A DNA stretch of 6,367 nucleotides from Gammaproteobacteria bacterium (GTDB taxonomy: Bacteria; Pseudomonadota; Gammaproteobacteria; Pseudomonadales; DSM-25080). Positions 5,741 through 6,367 of the stretch are shown one piece after another. Each line of letters opens with the position of its first letter. Position 1 is the stretch's first letter. The position numbers and the translations under genes are program-made. Under the pieces are notes generated by a model that saw only the letters and a list, made by a program, of their open reading frames with translations, searched no databases and had not been told where the DNA came from. The stretch is from positions 1-6,367 of the forward strand of contig JABXIR010000278.1 in NCBI GenBank assembly GCA_013372965.1, read 5' to 3'.

Positions 5741-5764
5741 ATTTATCGAGTAGACTCGATTAAT
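5741..5764. repeat. Near-perfect 24-bp inverted repeat in the convergent gap
   Basis: ATTTATCGAGT (5741-5751) and ACTCGATTAAT (5754-5764) are inverted copies with one mismatch in eleven, separated by AG. The inner seven base pairs on each side are perfect. A 2-nt spacer is too tight for a normal hairpin loop but typical of a protein-binding dyad. The position between two converging 3' ends argues against a promoter operator. A second, shorter inverted repeat, CGAATA (5821-5826) with TATTCG (5833-5838), lies closer to the minus-strand gene's stop. Function unknown. Confidence 0.55.
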
Positions 5765-5859
5765 CGCCCGTCATGGGTAGACTGCGTGTTCCATAGTGAG
5801 CGCCCCTATCTCCACACCATCGAATATCGCTTTATTCGCGCTTAAACATCAGAGCGTTG

Positions 5860-6367
5860 TTATTGAACCACATCTGCTAGACGAAGTTCGTTTTCAATCA
5901 TTTGCAGACGCTCTAGAGGCGATTGCGATATCAACACAGCTTGCATGAAATCCGCATCGAATTCGATTAGCGAGAAAATCTTAAAACTCAGGAGCGCGTT
6001 CGACAAACTTGCGAACCGAGCGTACAACTCATCCCCATTGGGTACCTGAGCGCTCACGAGAATCCGCTGCAATCCTTGCAATACCTGTTGTCTTGAAGCC
6101 GCCAACCGTTCCTCTGAGTCGCCCGATTCATCACGTATCTCGTCGCATTCATAAATCATGAACGGGATCATTTGTTGACAAGACTTTAAGACGAATCGGC
6201 GATCCATCGCTACTGCTACGGCCAATCGTCCATCTGGAAAGGTTTCAATGATCTCACACAACCCAGCCGAGACCACTTTCTTGGGGGCATAGGTATCGAG
6301 ATTGTGATGAAGAGGCGAATCGCCGTCTTCGAGTTTCGCTTTGTGGATGCATTTCTCGACATGAGCG
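5860..6367 (-). CDS. LON substrate-binding-domain protein, 5' partial
   Basis: The minus-strand frame stays open to the right window edge, giving at least 168 residues. The GTG at 6276 is an internal Val, not a start. The residues upstream of it (APKKV, and before that HNLDTY and EKCIHKAK) continue the domain. The block GLCEIIETFPDGRLAVAV followed by DRRFVL matches the core of the N-terminal LON domain (Pfam PF02190), which typically reads G-x-x-A/C-x-I-x-x-x-x-x-x-P-D-G-R-L, then G-x-x-R-F. IPFMIYECDEIRDE corresponds to the family's PY-x-x-A-x-V-x-x-L-x-D strand. The C-terminal part is the expected helical bundle, including RFASLSNALLSF and SPLERLQMIENELR. The protein ends after this bundle (TAA, 5860-5862) with no AAA+ or Ser-Lys protease domain, so it is a stand-alone LON-domain protein, not Lon protease. 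Such proteins are cytosolic and poorly characterised. A substrate-recognition or adaptor role is inferred from the homologous Lon domain. The start codon and the first N-terminal strand lie beyond the window. Confidence 0.85.
   Translation of the reverse strand, partial: AHVEKCIHKAKLEDGDSPLHHNLDTYAPKKVVSAGLCEIIETFPDGRLAVAVAMDRRFVLKSCQQMIPFMIYECDEIRDESGDSEERLAASRQQVLQGLQRILVSAQVPNGDELYARFASLSNALLSFKIFSLIEFDADFMQAVLISQSPLERLQMIENELRLADVVQ

Noticed and set aside
5750..5783. Repeated GTAGACT heptamer (5750-5756 and 5777-5783)
   Set aside because: Two 7-bp copies are plausible by chance in a 194-bp gap, and the first is part of the palindrome already described.
1..6367. Mobile element, CRISPR array, toxin-antitoxin, defence island or RNA gene
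   Set aside because: No transposase, integrase, terminal inverted repeats, spaced repeats, tRNA-like cloverleaf or rRNA segments were seen on either strand. The genes present are typical chromosomal housekeeping and envelope genes.

Overview
The window looks like ordinary chromosomal DNA from a Gram-negative bacterium, most likely a free-living gammaproteobacterium. This is inferred from four probable outer-membrane lipoproteins, a proteobacterial-type Lrp/AsnC regulator, a DUF4136 protein, and base composition that looks close to half G+C by eye. The acidic S9 peptidase would fit a marine or brackish host, but the sequence does not prove it. I see no tRNA or rRNA gene, insertion sequence, integrase, CRISPR array, phage gene, or recognisable defence or secretion system.

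Left part (1-1319, + strand): the C-terminal two thirds of a PLP-dependent trans-sulfuration enzyme (methionine gamma-lyase / cystathionine gamma-lyase / cystathionine gamma-synthase superfamily), cut by the window edge. Nine bases later comes a complete Lrp/AsnC regulator. The pair reads as a small sulfur-amino-acid catabolism operon with its own regulator.

Middle part (1287-3261, - strand): two lipoprotein genes. The first is an uncharacterised all-helical, possibly TPR-like lipoprotein whose 3' end overlaps the regulator tail-to-tail by 33 bp, codon opposite codon. The second is a DUF4136 lipoprotein closed by a clear rho-independent terminator at 2611-2642.

Right part (3410-5665, + strand): a 92-residue helical lipoprotein with two extra cysteines is divergent from the DUF4136 gene. 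It is followed by a complete S9-family (prolyl oligopeptidase/DPP IV-like) peptidase lipoprotein with an intact Ser-Asp-His triad. A 194-bp convergent gap with three inverted repeats follows. The last gene (5860 to the right edge, - strand) encodes a LON substrate-binding-domain protein, cut by the window edge at its N-terminus.

The genes do not form one obvious pathway. The common thread is the cell envelope: four consecutive lipoproteins, none with Asp after the lipidated Cys, so all are predicted to reach the outer membrane. The main points for a second look are the mutually constrained 3' overlap at 1287-1319, the unknown helical lipoprotein, the small Cys-containing lipoprotein, and the structured convergent gap at 5666-5859. 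I did not find convincing evidence of a new multi-gene system.
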